From Dactylorhiza incarnata (taxonomy: Eukaryota > Streptophyta > Magnoliopsida > Asparagales > Orchidaceae): 64,000 nucleotides of DNA. This document shows positions 42,316 through 53,756 of this stretch, one piece after another. Positions within the stretch are counted from its first letter, which is position 1, and each line of letters opens with the position of its first letter. The position numbers and the translations under genes were made by a program. The stretch spans positions 2,046,001-2,110,000 of the forward strand of contig JAWHQI010000185.1 of the NCBI GenBank assembly GCA_033032865.1. The letters are read 5' to 3'. Under the pieces are notes generated by a model that saw only the letters and a list, made by a program, of their open reading frames with translations, was not told the origin of the DNA and made no database searches.

Positions 42316-44067
42316 TTATTTGAGAAAAATTGTTGAGTCGCCTTTTCTTGGTGCAAACACCAGTGGCTCATCTTCTTCTTCAGCAGTCTTGTTAGTTTCT
42401 TGATGAATGTGATCTTCTTTGGGAGGCTTCACCTGAGATTGTGCATCATTTTCAACAGTCAAAGAAACCTCCATATCAATCTTTGATACCTCTTCCAAGA
42501 GTTGATCATCTGCCAATGGCGCATCCTCTTAGAGAGCATCTCCCCCTGAGTTTGTAATAAGCTCCCCCTAATACATTTCAAGATTTTCCTGAGGATTTGA
42601 AGAGGCTCCCCCTGGATATGTGCATATGGATGTGAAACATCTGGAACATCTGGAAATTCTGTTTGAAATACAGTAAGCTTATTATAATCAGAAACTTCAA
42701 TATACTTGTACTTCTCCTAGCCACCCTCTATTTCTTGACCAATCACTTCCTCCTCATGAAAGTTCCCCCCTTCCGAACCTTAACGGTCAGGGAGGTTAAG
42801 ATTTATTTAGTCACCATGGAGGAGGACATAGATGTTTTGATAGCCAGGGGAGACTCTTTTGATTCTTGCAATTCTCTCTCCATCTGTGAATACTTTCTGT
42901 TGAACTTCCTGGCTTGAGTCAGCAATAGTTCAGCAAATGTGCCAGCACCCAACCCTACTGCTTTTGAGATTATTTGCTCAACATCAAAAGGAGGTGAAGG
43001 ATGGGAGATAGAAGCAAGATGAGTGTCAAGTGGAGATGTAGATTAGATAACTAGAGGAATTGATATGGAATCCTCATTGAAGTCTGGGAGATTTTGGTGG
43101 ATAGGGGATTGTGATTGATTCACTTATGGAGTGATGAGATATTGTTGTAGAGGATTATAATGGATATATGGAGTATTTTCAACTAAAATTGTGGTGGATG
43201 GTTGTTGTTGTGGTGGTTGGAGAGAGATCTGTGTTATAGATTCTGGAGATGGGGTAGAGGGAATGGTCTGGAGGTTTTGAGCAGTGACATCATCTGGAAT
43301 AGTATCTTGTTGATCTTTTGAATTATTCCTTAGGTGATCTGGTAGAATTGACTCGTCATCCCATGGAACTAAAGAAGGAGGAGGAGAGGGAGGTGCCTGG
43401 TCCACTTGGAGAAGATTCCATTATTCATTCTCTTTCAAGGAGGAATAGGCACTCCTTTTAACTTGCACACCATTGTATAATGGTGGAACAGTACCTCGCT
43501 CATGATTCTCATATTGGCATTCTCCTTATAAGAGTACTTATGGCTAATTAACTTTCAAAGACATCTCCCACAATTTATTTTCTTGTTAAGAACTAGGACA
43601 CCCATGATCTGCAGCTGCTTCTTGGGGATGGAATCATATGCTAATATCTTGCATAGCAGCACCTTTCCCACAATGTCTGCAAAGAACCTGTATTCTTCAG
43701 ATACGTCAATTTTTTCCAGGTTGATGGCCTTCTCCTTTCTGAACTGCATTATCTGTAATACCTTTCTTGTATCTTCTCCTGTTAGTTCATTTAAATCACT
43801 ACCAGCTTGTAGATCATAAGTTTGAGTCAACAACTCCTCTGTAATGTTAATGTCATTTTCAGATTTTCTTCTATTGATGGAGCCATCATCTCCTATGTGA
43901 ATGTTATCCTTCAGCTCTGTCAAATTAACATCAAAGATCTTGCTCCTTGTTGAGAACATTTTTGTCAATCCGGCAGTATGATACAAGCCGAGAATGGCTT
44001 TGAAGTTATCAAATGCTGCATTGAATGATTCCACATCAAAACCAGAATTCACCTTAGATGGAGCCAT
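42316..44067 (-). pseudogene. Copia B ORF in the envelope position (plant transposon protein family)
   Basis: The ATG at 44067 (MAPSKVNSGFDVESFN) lies 14 bp after a splice-acceptor-like TTATGTCTGCAG. The N-terminal 170 residues have a conserved core ending FFADIVGKVLLCKILAYDSI. The copia A ORF at 53757 shares its LLCK...DxI...KK spacing. A Pro/Ser/Gln-rich middle follows (43405-43124), then a helical segment (AGTFAELLLTQARKFNRKY, about 42945-42890) and an acidic C-terminal piece (EVSKIDMEVSLTVEND) to 42316, with stops at about 43555, 43420, 43124 and others between. I believe the N-terminal part is the domain catalogued as 'putative plant transposon protein'. No signal peptide or membrane segment supports a true envelope. 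Confidence 0.65.
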
Positions 44068-44195
44068 CTGATTTGTAGTACCTGCAGACATAAGATAAAG
44101 ATGGAGAATAACGCAAGAGAGCTGATGAGAAATAAAGCACGAGATCAATAAGGAGAGAATTCAAAAGAGTAATAAATTCGACGCCTATGTTGCTT

Positions 44196-44557
44196 AAAAT
44201 AAGATGATTCGTCACAACTTAGAGTTGTATTCAAAGCACCGTCAACAAAGATTAATAGTCAGCGCTCCAAAATGTGTTGAAGCAGCTTCGCGAAGTGAAA
44301 CTACATGCACTGGTCATGTCGATGTTGCATCGATTAGAACTCGACGCACCTTCAAATTTGGAGAGCAACTATTAAATCGACGTATGCGTCGATATGAAAT
44401 CGATGCCGCATCGAATGCTTTTCAAATCATCTGATTTGGATGGCTCTCAAAGCTAGAATCAAGTAGAATTAGACGGCATGTCGAATTCTATTCAACGCAA
44501 CTCTGAATATACAGTTCTATTTTCTTAGAAAATTCTTGCTGTTTTTCCCAGCAATGA
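44196..44557. promoter_or_regulatory. LTR-like segment upstream of copia B envelope-position ORF
   Basis: Contains GTCGATGTTGCATCGA, ATCGACGTATGCGTCGAT and ATCGATGCCGCATCGA, close to the words in the LTR cluster at 41516-41880. On the minus strand it begins TGCTGGGAAAAACAGC (44557), resembling the LTR start TGTTGGGAAAAACACC. Confidence 0.55.
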
Positions 44558-44739
44558 TTTTTATTAAAAATAGTATTTATAATATTATTTTTATGAACTA
44601 TAAAATCAACAAAGGATTTTATAGTAGAGATCACTCCCTTTGAATATATGTAGTTCATTATTGATCATTTAGTTCATTATTTTACCTTCACTCTCTCTTA
44701 GGGGAAGAACCTTACATCTTCTTGCACAAGTAACTTAAA

Positions 44740-46179
44740 CATTAGAAGGTACCCAAGTTACCTTGGGCCCTTTGCTTTTACCATTATAAGGAGATATGAA
44801 AGAATAGAATGGTCTTTCATGGTACCTTCTGGATGGCAGAGGTTTGGTTTACCAAACCTAGGCTTATTATCCTGGTACTAAAAATGTGCATAGAATGAAT
44901 CTACATATAATAGATATGCAAAATGTCCAATGATTCTACATTTGATTTAGATTTATAGGTTTGTCTGGATTATTTTTCTTAACATTTTTCTTTTTACTAT
45001 TAGAATTTGCTATATGAAATGTAGTGATTTTATCAGGATTATTATTGTTCTGTTCTTTAAAGGCTACACTGCTCTCATTTATTTGATAGTCACTAGGTCT
45101 AACAAACTAAATGGATTTTTCCAGGTAAGTCTACTAGGGACTTCTATGCTAGTGGATGGATATGCACCTAGACCTAGGTGCTTAAATCTCATGGAGAGAT
45201 TTTGTGTAAAAGTTTTGAGCTTTTAACTCCTCCCATTGAGTGAGTCCTCAAAGGCTTTTGCCTTTGTAATCTCTTCTTTTAGTTTTGAGTTTTCATTGGT
45301 TGGATTAGTGATTACTATTTCCTTTTTACAAATTTGATTTATCAAGTCATAATTTATAGAATACAAATCATCTTTCTTGAGGTCTTCTAACTCTTCCCTA
45401 ACTATTTCTATTTCTTTTTGAACTTTTAGGTGAACATTACAAAATTCTTTAAAAGAAATTTTTAAATATTTTGAATTAAATTCAAAGTCATAAAAGAGAC
45501 TTACCTAATCCTCTTCATCATCAGAGGAGACTCCCAAGGCCATCGGGCAGGCAGCTTCAGCAACATTTTCTTCATCACTCTCTGATGAAGAGGAGCTTAA
45601 ATCTGAAGCTGTATCACTCCAAGTTTCAGCAATGAAACCCTTTCCCTTCTTCTTGTCCTTTTTCTTGAAGGACTTCTTCATGTGCTCCTTTTTATTACTG
45701 CCCATGTCCTTTGTTCTTCTGGACACTCAGTAGCTATGTGCCCTAGCACTCTGCAGGAAAAGTAAGTCACTTACTGCTTTGGAGTCTTATCAAACCTGAG
45801 TTTTAAGCTCCACTATTTACTTCTTGAGTCTTCTATCTTGACCCACTTTTTGAATCTTCTTGCTAAGAGACTGAACATCTCATCTTCAGGAGTAGAAGGC
45901 TCTCCTTTAGCATCCTTCAAGGAAAGTCTCTTTGGATAGCATTTGAGACTATCTCCTTAGCCTCTGTCTCAGCCCTTCTCTTCAGTAGCAACTCATATGA
46001 TTTGAGATTTCCTAGCAAAGCGTATGTAGAAATCTCTCTGTGGCATCTGGACTCTGTGATGGCCCTGATCATTGAAGCCCATGTGCTTGGAAAGCACATG
46101 AGGAGATTGTCATTTATTTCATTTAAGGAGATCTCTTTATCCATACCCTTCAACCCATTTACTATAGTGTTGAATCTCT
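44740..46179 (-). pseudogene. Copia B gag remnant, unit 1
   Basis: On the minus strand: FNTIVNGLKGMDKEISLNEI (46170 down, cut by copia A), GNLKSYELLLKRR, a degraded CCHC knuckle near 45760 (SCRVLGHIATECPE, first Cys replaced by Tyr), a Lys-rich KKSFKKKDKKKGKG segment, an acidic Ser-rich DLSSSSSESDEEN tract, then a coiled-coil stretch with many stops and KGPKVTWVPS near 44740, the usual end of copia gag before protease. Frameshifts occur at about 45725 and 45900. Confidence 0.85.
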
Positions 46180-46355
46180 TGTTGGAAATATTGCCCTCAA
46201 TGTTCCCTTGATTTTAAGAGGAATCACACGCGATGATAGTACATATTCTATTTGATAAACCATATTTTACATCATGTATATGCGGGGTTAGGTTATTCCA
46301 AACAATGTAATAGTTTTGTGGTTTTACTATCAAAGCCACTGAGACGACAACCTGG

Positions 46356-46471
46356 TCTCAGCTGAACCGCTGAGATGCAGCTAGAGCCACTGAAAAAGAG
46401 TGTGTCTCAGCTGAGCTGCATTTAGAAAGAATTTGCTGAGAAGACTAACTGTCTCAGCGGATCTACTGAGA
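46356..46471. promoter_or_regulatory. Copia A LTR motif pair, unit 1
   Basis: TCTCAGCTGAACCGCTGAGA at 46356-46375 and TCTCAGCGGATCTACTGAGA at 46452-46471, each nearly palindromic. Near-identical pairs occur at 53477-53571, 56324 on (unit 2 LTR) and 63431-63525. Confidence 0.85.
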
Positions 46472-47401
46472 CAAAGACAGATTCTGCCGCTAAGACTGAA
46501 AACTATCTCAGCCCAACCGCTGATACAGATTCATATTTGAATAATGCAATTGTAGGATCTGCTTTTGGAGCAAGTGGCTGGAAAGAAATATAACCTTTTC
46601 TAATCATGTCCATGTTGTGTTAGAGCCCTCTTCAGATCCATTGCAGATTGGAGGGAGTATAAAAGAAAATGTTATAGCATTATTGAAGTGTGGAAAATAT
46701 TCTGAAAGCAAAACTACTGTGCTATTGACGGCTTCCACAGATATCTCTCAGCATGCTTCCTGAAGCTATAAGCAAGCATCTGAGATAAGATAGCTCTTCC
46801 TTATTCAATCCTGAAGAGTAAGTAGATCATTCTTTCTCAACTGAAGAAGAATATCAGATAGAAGCAAGGACTGAAGCTGCTGTCATTCAGCCCTGCTTCA
46901 AGACAGCACCTGATGTGCATCAACAACAGAAGACTAGTGTTGAAGGTTAAATCTTGTCTGTCCTCTGTTGTATAAGCAAAAATATTATCTCTGTAAGAAC
47001 ACTATTATTCTGAGTTTGTAGGATTGTTGAATCTGAGTGTGTTTGGGTGTTGAGCCTAAGTGTGTAAGGCTGTTGAGCCTGAGCTTATAGTGCTATACTC
47101 CCAGCATGAGTGTAGGATCTCTGAGGAGATCTTAGGTAGGGCTTCTTGATAGGCCTGATGTAGGAAATCAGGAGGATTTTGAGGTGTAGGAGTTGGAGCA
47201 CTCTGAGAGGTAGTTTTTTTGAGCCTGAAGTAGGGTTGTTTAGTCTGAGGTTAGGTTTGGAGCAAACCTGAGAGATCCTGAGGGATTGAGTTGTAAGCTC
47301 TTGGAGCTGAGTTTTTGGAGGAGGTTACCTTGTCTAACACACTATTAGAAAGGTGTAGAGGTAAAATGGACTACCCATAGACACACTGTCATGGGGAACC
47401 A

Positions 47402-47411
47402 CTATAAATAG
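47402..47411 (+). promoter_or_regulatory. Copia A LTR TATA box, unit 1
   Basis: CTATAAATAG. Unit 2 copy at 57371-57380. Confidence 0.85.
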
Positions 47412-47547
47412 CTTTGTGTTTTCTGAGGTGTGCATTTACATTATATAATCTCTAACAACAACTAGCAATAACAAAGAAAAATCAAATAAACATATTCACC
47501 CCCGCCCCCTCTAGGTGAATTAGACTACTACTTAATAAACTATCAAG

Positions 47548-47560
47548 TGTTATCAGAGGG
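47548..47560 (+). promoter_or_regulatory. Copia A primer binding site, unit 1
   Basis: TGTTATCAGAGGG two bases after the LTR. Unit 2 keeps the consensus TGGTATCAGAGGG at 57515-57527. Confidence 0.92.
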
Positions 47561-47625
47561 AGGTTGGTCAATAATGACTTAACAATCTGACCAGATCCTA
47601 CAAGGAGTAGTCAAGTCTGAATCCA

Positions 47626-50172
47626 ATGGCTGCCACTGGAAGTCAAAAAGAGATGGGATCTGTGAAGTTGCCCATATGCAAAAAGGAGTCTTTTTATATG
47701 AAAGCAAAGGGTAAGGTTGTTCATGGAAGCCTCAGATCCTAGTATATATATAACTGTCATGGAGGGTCCTTTTGTCTTCACAAAGCCCTCCACTATAGAT
47801 CCTACATGACAAGTGGCCAAGTCATATGCTGAGATGACTAAGGATGAAATTGCATTTGCTACCATGGACAAGAGAGCTCAAAACATAACAATAATTACAA
47901 TTGATGATTCAACCTACCTGAACATGGTGCACTGTGAGACAGCCAAGGATATATGGGATACACTTATTGTGTATATGGAAGGTACTAAAGAGGTAAGGGA
48001 TGATTGGAAATCCCTCCTAAATCAGGAGTATGAAGCATTCAGGCAACACAGTCTGGAATGCATAGTTGACTGCTATGAAAGGTTCTTTAGAGTGGTGAAT
48101 GAGCCGAGGACCTATGGATGGGTCTTTAGTCATTATGAGCTGAATGAAAAATTCCTAAGATCTCTAACTAGAGATTGGGATACAAAGATCTGTGCTATCA
48201 GAGAAGTGGTAAAGCTGGGTGAGACTCCTCCCCCATACATTGTTTGGAAAGCAACTCTCCTATGAGATGCAACTATTTGCAGGGAAGGAAGATGACACAT
48301 CCACTAGGCCTCATGCAAGGGAGAGAGTTGTAGCTCTCAAAGCTGAGATCTCTAAGAAGAGCAAAGCAAGAATGCCTTCTCCACCAAGAAGGGCTACTGA
48401 CTTAGAAAATTTTGAGCTCAGCCCATATGACAACAACTAATTAGATAAGGAGTTGGTTGCCTTCTCATGGCACTTCAAGAAGCTAATTAGGAGGAAGCAG
48501 TGGAAGAACAAACCTTCCTCCTCCTCACATCCCAAGAAGGAACACAACAGATCAGAAAGGCAGCACCCCTAGGGTGACAGGTATGACCCTAAGCATGTTA
48601 AACATATTTCAAATAATGTTATATGTTATTACTGTAATAAGCCAGGACATGTCATAACTGACTGTCCAGTCTAGAGAAAAGAAAGAAGTGATAAGAAGCC
48701 TCATCACCAGAAGGGAAGGGAAGGTGAAAAATCCTTCCTTGCAAAGAAGGAGAAGAGCCGGAGTGAATCTGAGTCCTCATCCTCAGATTCTGAAGAAGAA
48801 GAGGAAGCCTATATAGGGTTGTTTGCAGCTGAAGAGGATGAAGACTATACTGCTGCTAAGGTTGGCATCAGGGCCCCTCTGTCATATTCAGATAAATACA
48901 ATGAGGAGGATGAAGATGACGATAAATGTTGTGGCTTAATGGCCATGTCTGATGATGAAGAAAGTCAGGATAATCTTGATAATGTATCAACTCCTCTCCT
49001 TCCCTCTTCCGATTATGAGTCAGTACCATAATCTGAAGCATGATCATCTAATGATGAGAGTGGTTCATAATCTGAAGTGGATGCCAATCAATTGATTGAC
49101 AAGTACAGTGCTCTTTTGGAAGCTCTAAAAAAGAGCAAGAAGCAAGTTAAGAGGCAAGCTCTAGATATTGCTTCCCTTCAGCAGGCAAAGCTTGATTGCA
49201 CTGAGTCTTCTACCCAGATGGATCAGATGAGTAGAGAAATAGGCCAACTGAAGGGAATTACAATATTCCAATTAATCACAATTAGCCAAAAGAACAAGGT
49301 CATCAAAGACCTTGAGGATAAGCTTCTCAAAGAGAATAGCTTGGTGGCTCAATTCTCCAAACCAAAATCCATACTGCCTATTATTGACACCTTCTCCTCC
49401 CAAACTAATAGGAGAGGGCTAGGTTTAAATTAAGTGGCAGTAGGTGCTGAGAATGGAGGAAAGGGCCAGGCTAAAGCTAAGTCTCATACCACCTTTCAAA
49501 AGGTGTTGCTTCCCTCCAACAGGTATGACCAGGACAACATGTATGGTCACTGGAAGAATGGAAGTTCCTATAGGAATGAAAATACTCCTTACTATAGCAG
49601 AAGAAAGGGCATGGGGATGAGTACTTTGAAACCTCCACATGAATAAATTCAATGGGCCATTCTGGACCATTTGTATTTGGTACTTCAGCCCCTTCATTCA
49701 AGGATAAGAAAGATGGTTCTTCTAAATCTCAATTAGAAATAAACATGGTTGCTGTCAAGCCTATAATCAAGTCCAACAGCACAATTTCTGATGCCATCAA
49801 ATCTTGCTTAGCTGCCAAGCTAAGACCAGCTGAAGACTCTCAGATAAAGTCTGCTATGACTAACTATAGACAGTCAACCAACCAGGTTATTGCTAATAGG
49901 AATAGGAAGAATGCATCTACCTTCTCCTCTGAACATAAGCTTTTCGATGCTCCTTCCACCTCAAAGAATGTTTAGAAAAGAAGGTATAACATCCATGAAT
50001 ATTGGTGCTGTTGTAAAATGGAACACTTAACCATAGATTGTTGTCACAACACTACTAGTGTGCCTAATGCAAGGAGGAGCTTTCCTACAAAGGTTGCAGT
50101 GAGTGAAAGAGTAGCAATTTATGCTAACAGGAACCTAGGATCCAAAAACAATTGGGCTCCTAAGGGAAAATG
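47626..50172 (+). pseudogene. Copia A gag, unit 1, broken
   Basis: The ATG at 47626 starts MAATGSQKEMGSVKLP. The capsid region is open from about 47813 (SYAEMTKDEIAFATMDKR, HCETAKDIWDTLIVYMEG) to 48262. After a frameshift there is a CCHC knuckle CYYCNKPGHVITDC (about 48629-48670) followed at once by an in-frame TAG. An acidic Ser-rich segment (48770-49031) and a coiled-coil part (49077-49433) follow. A second knuckle-like segment lies near 50000, and the WAPKGK gag end is at 50155-50172. About seven stops or shifts are present, and the same ones recur in unit 2 in most cases. Confidence 0.88.
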
Positions 50173-50211
50173 AATTGCCTTTTGCAGAATAGTTCAAGTA
50201 CCAGCCTAAAG

Positions 50212-53200
50212 GAATTATGGTACTTGGACAATGGGTGCTTAAGGCACATGACATGAACAAGGAGTCTTCTGCATGATTACACTCCTGTGAAGAATGGACC
50301 GAAAGTTATCTTTGGAGGTTCTGAAAAAGGAGTCACCAAAGGATATGATATGATCGCAAATGTCATAGTCTCAATAACATGTGTAGCTTTTGTTGAAGGT
50401 TTGCAACGTAACCTTGTAAGCATAAGTCAACTATGTGACTTGGGCTATGTCATTGAATTCCACAATGACAAGTGCTTGATCAAAAAGTCAATTGACTTAG
50501 AGATCATTCTCTCTGACACTAGAAGTGGGAATGTTTATTATTTAGATTTTATTTGCAATAATTCTTTAACTCCTGTATGTCTTGTGGCTAAAGAAAGTTA
50601 ATCTCTTTGCGTTCAATGACACAAGAGACTTGCCCACATTAAGTACAAGACAATGTATAGACTATTTTCTAAAAACCTTGTTAGGAATAGTCCAAATTTG
50701 AAATGTATGAAAAGTGGTCCCTGTCATGCATGCCAAATGGGCAAACAAACTAGGGCCACCATTAAAAGTATTGGTTCATAAGACGTTGAAAGATGTCAAT
50801 ATTTATTTCATATGGACTTGTTTGGTCCTTGGCCCACTCAGATCCTAGGTGTGAAGTTGTGTACTTTAGTGATTATTGATGATCACTCAAAATATACACG
50901 GTTATTCTTCCTTAAGAAGATATCTGATATTTTAGATATCTTCATAAACCATATCAAGGCAATCTAGAATGAACTACAATGTACTATGGTCAGAACTAGA
51001 ACTGACCATGGTACAGAATTTCAATTTGGGACCATGACAGTTTTGTCAAGAATTTGGTATCACCCAAGAGTTTCCCTCCCCAAGGACTCCACAACAAAAT
51101 GGTGTGGATGAGAGGAGGAATATGACCTTGATAGAAGTTGGGAGAACATTGCTTAGTGACTCCTCACTTCCAGAATATTTCTAGGTTGAGGTAGTCCATA
51201 CTGCTTGGTATGTTCTCAATAGAGCTTCCATCAAAAAGGCCATTGAAATAACCCCCCATGAGATTCCAAAAGGCAAACAACCAACAATGTCATACTTTAG
51301 AATCTTTGGTTGTAAATGTTATATTTTGAATAATGGAAAATTCCAACTAACAAAGTTTCCAGAAAAATGCAATGTTGGGCTTCTTGTTGGATATGGCTCA
51401 CATAGTAGAGCCTATAGAGTATTCAACATGAAGACTCATATTGTTGAAGAGTCTATGCATGTTGTATTTGATGAGACCAACCTACTTTATAAGGGCTGGT
51501 CCAGTTCTCCTATTTTGATGGATAATGAATAGAAAATACAAGAAATGTCTATCCAAGACATACCAAGCACCAACAGAATTAATTCAGAGTGTGTTGTTCC
51601 TGAAGATGAAGATCAGCAGGATGTTGAAGAGCCTGCTGCTCCAGAAGAAGAGTTGTAGAATGCTGACAGATTTCCTGCAGCAACCAGGAATTTAAGGGAT
51701 CATCCAAGAAACCAGAAAATTCGAGTTAAGAACCAAGGGGTGATCACCAGAAGCAGAGCTCACAATGAAGCAATATTCCTGAGCTTTCGATCTCAGATGG
51801 AGCCCAGGAAGTTTGAAGAACCTAATAAATATACATTCTGAATTCAAGCAATGCAAGAAGAGCTTCTACTATTCAAATGGTTCAAAGTATGGAAGTTGGT
51901 GCCAAAACCTCAGGGGTACAATATCATTGGCCCCAAATGGATCTACAGAAATATGCTAGATGAGAATGACATCATTATCAATAATAAGGCTAGACTGGTA
52001 GCCAAGGGATAGAGGCAGGATGAAGATATTGACATTGATCAAACCTTTGACCCAGTTGCAAGGTTAGAAGCGACAAGTCTATTCCTTGCCTATGCTGCCC
52101 ACAAGGGGTTCAAGGCATGCCAGATGGATGTCAAGTCATCCTTCCTAAATGGAGATTTGAAAGAGGAGTTCTATGTGGAATAACCATCGGATTTTGTACA
52201 TCCTACTCTTACCTCCCATGTTTATTTTCTTAGGAAAGCATTATATGGACTAAAACAAGCCCCTTGGGCTTAGTATGAGAACTTGTCTAGCTTTCTCATC
52301 AAGAACAAGTTCTAAAGATATATGGTACATTGTTTCTTAGGGAAACAAAGGACAAGTGTCTCCTAGTTTAAATTTATGTTGATGACATTGTTTTTGGGTG
52401 TATTGATGAGAACCTTTGCAAAAGGTTTGCCAACCTTATGCACGGGGAGTTTGAGATGAGCAGTACGGGAGAGCTCAAGTACATTTTAGGCCTCCAAGTG
52501 AATCAACCTGATGAGGGGATATTCATCTCTCAGTCCAAGTACACTAGGGAGCTTCTCAAGAAGTTTGTGATGGAATCTGCTTCCACCATGAAAACTCCCA
52601 TGGGGTCAAATATTTCCCTGGACAAGGATGAGAAGGGAAAACCCTTTGATGAATCCATGTACCGGTGTATTATTGGATCCCTGTTGTATCTGACTGCTAG
52701 TATACTTGACATTATGTATGCAACACGTGTTGGTGCTAGGTACCAAGCATGCCCTAATGAATTTCACTACTCAGCTGCAAAGAGGATTTTGAGATACCTT
52801 AAAGGCAACCAACATCTTGGCCTTTGGTACCCTAAGAACAATGATTTTTAACAGATTGGCTTTTCAGATGCAGATTTTGTAGGATGCAAAGAAGATAGGA
52901 AAAGTACAAGTGGAACTTGTCAATTCCTAGGAAGGCGGTTGATCTCTTAGAGTAGCAAGAAGAAGACTAGTGTGGTAATATCCACAACTAAGTCTGAGTA
53001 CATTGGTGTAGGGAGCTACTGTGCACAATTGTTGTGGATACAACACCAGCTAGAGGACTACAACCTCATGGTAAGTAATTCTCTACTATTTTGTGACTCA
53101 TCCAGTGCTATCTCTATTGATAAGAATCTCGTCTCTTATAGTAGGACTAAGCATATAGAGAAAGGGTATCATTTTATTAGAGAACATGTAGAATGTAAAG

Positions 53201-53319
53201 ATATCTGTCTTGAACATCTTCCCACTGACAATCAAGTTCCAGATATATTTACAAAGCCATTGGATGAGGCTAAATTTAATGGTTTCAAAATTGAGCTAGG
53301 AATGTTGAACATAGAATAG
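50212..53319 (+). pseudogene. Copia A pol, unit 1, broken
   Basis: Protease has LWYLDNGC (50215), with DNG in place of the copia DSG. Then the open block 50287-50601 (ISQLCDLGYVIEFHN), the GAG-pre-integrase KRLAHIKYKTM, integrase with FHMDLFGPWPTQ, IDDHSKYT and RTDHGTEF, and GCKCYILNN. RT has [26 protein letters not shown] and [11 protein letters not shown], with an intact YVDDIVFG box at 52375. RT/RNase H runs at 52438-52851 (ELKYILGLQVNQPDEG) and 52972-53319 (CDSSSAISIDKNL, DIFTKPLDEAKFNGF). About a dozen stops and shifts occur. Confidence 0.9.
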
Positions 53320-53476
53320 GCTTCAACATTTCATTTTGACTATCATGTTTGTTGTTTTATTCCTTAAACTTTGCTAAAAGTTAGTCATGCTATAAAATAC
53401 TTAGTGACATGATAAGGGAGTAAGACAATCCAATTTAAAAGGGTTCACGTCTAGGCAATGATTTCAGATGAGACAG

Positions 53477-53655
53477 TCTCAGTTGAACCGCTGAGATAGC
53501 TATGTCGTCTCAACGGTTAGGTTTTCCTTGTCCCAACGGTAAAGCTCTCCATCTCAGCGGATCCTTTGAGATGGGATTGCTTAATTAAAACATCAATTAA
53601 TTAAGTCTAATCAACATCACACCTTTAGAATAAATTGTAATAGACCTATAAATAG
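53477..53655 (+). promoter_or_regulatory. LTR-like internal promoter before copia A ORF3, unit 1
   Basis: TCTCAGTTGAACCGCTGAGA (53477-53496) and TCTCAGCGGATCCTTTGAGA (53552-53571) match the LTR pair at 46356 and 46452. CTATAAATAG at 53646-53655 is identical to the LTR TATA box, and the ORF begins about 100 bp later. Between pol stop (53319) and 53477 there is AT-rich untranslated sequence. Confidence 0.6.
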
Positions 53656-53756
53656 TGCTATGATGATTAAATCACACTTTCCACACTCTAAACTCTAACT
53701 AGCCGTCGAGACAACCCTTCCTTTGTCGTCGACTGAGTGATTCGTTTTCTTCAAAA

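Larger units (their letters stand above)
40452..46179 (-). mobile_element. Copia B, minus strand, pol deleted, 5' end lost
   Basis: 3' LTR 40452-42058, polypurine tract 42059-42073, an envelope-position ORF (42316-44067) and a gag remnant (about 44740-46179), all on the minus strand. Protease through RNase H is missing between 44740 and about 44550. The gag is interrupted at 46179/46180 by copia A. The part from 44987 on lies in the 10-kb duplication and reappears at 54956-56147. Confidence 0.8.
46180..47545 (+). repeat. Copia A 5' LTR, unit 1
   Basis: 1366 bp, TGTTGGAAATATTGCCCTCA to ACTATCA. The U3 holds the CTCAGC motif cluster (46340-46530) and the TATA box is at 47402. Repeated TGTTGAGCCTGAG words fill 47030-47290. 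Confidence 0.93.

Noticed and set aside
45014..45226. 70-residue plus-strand frame repeated at 54983-55195
   Set aside because: Antisense to the copia B gag remnant. Its repetition reflects the 10-kb duplication.
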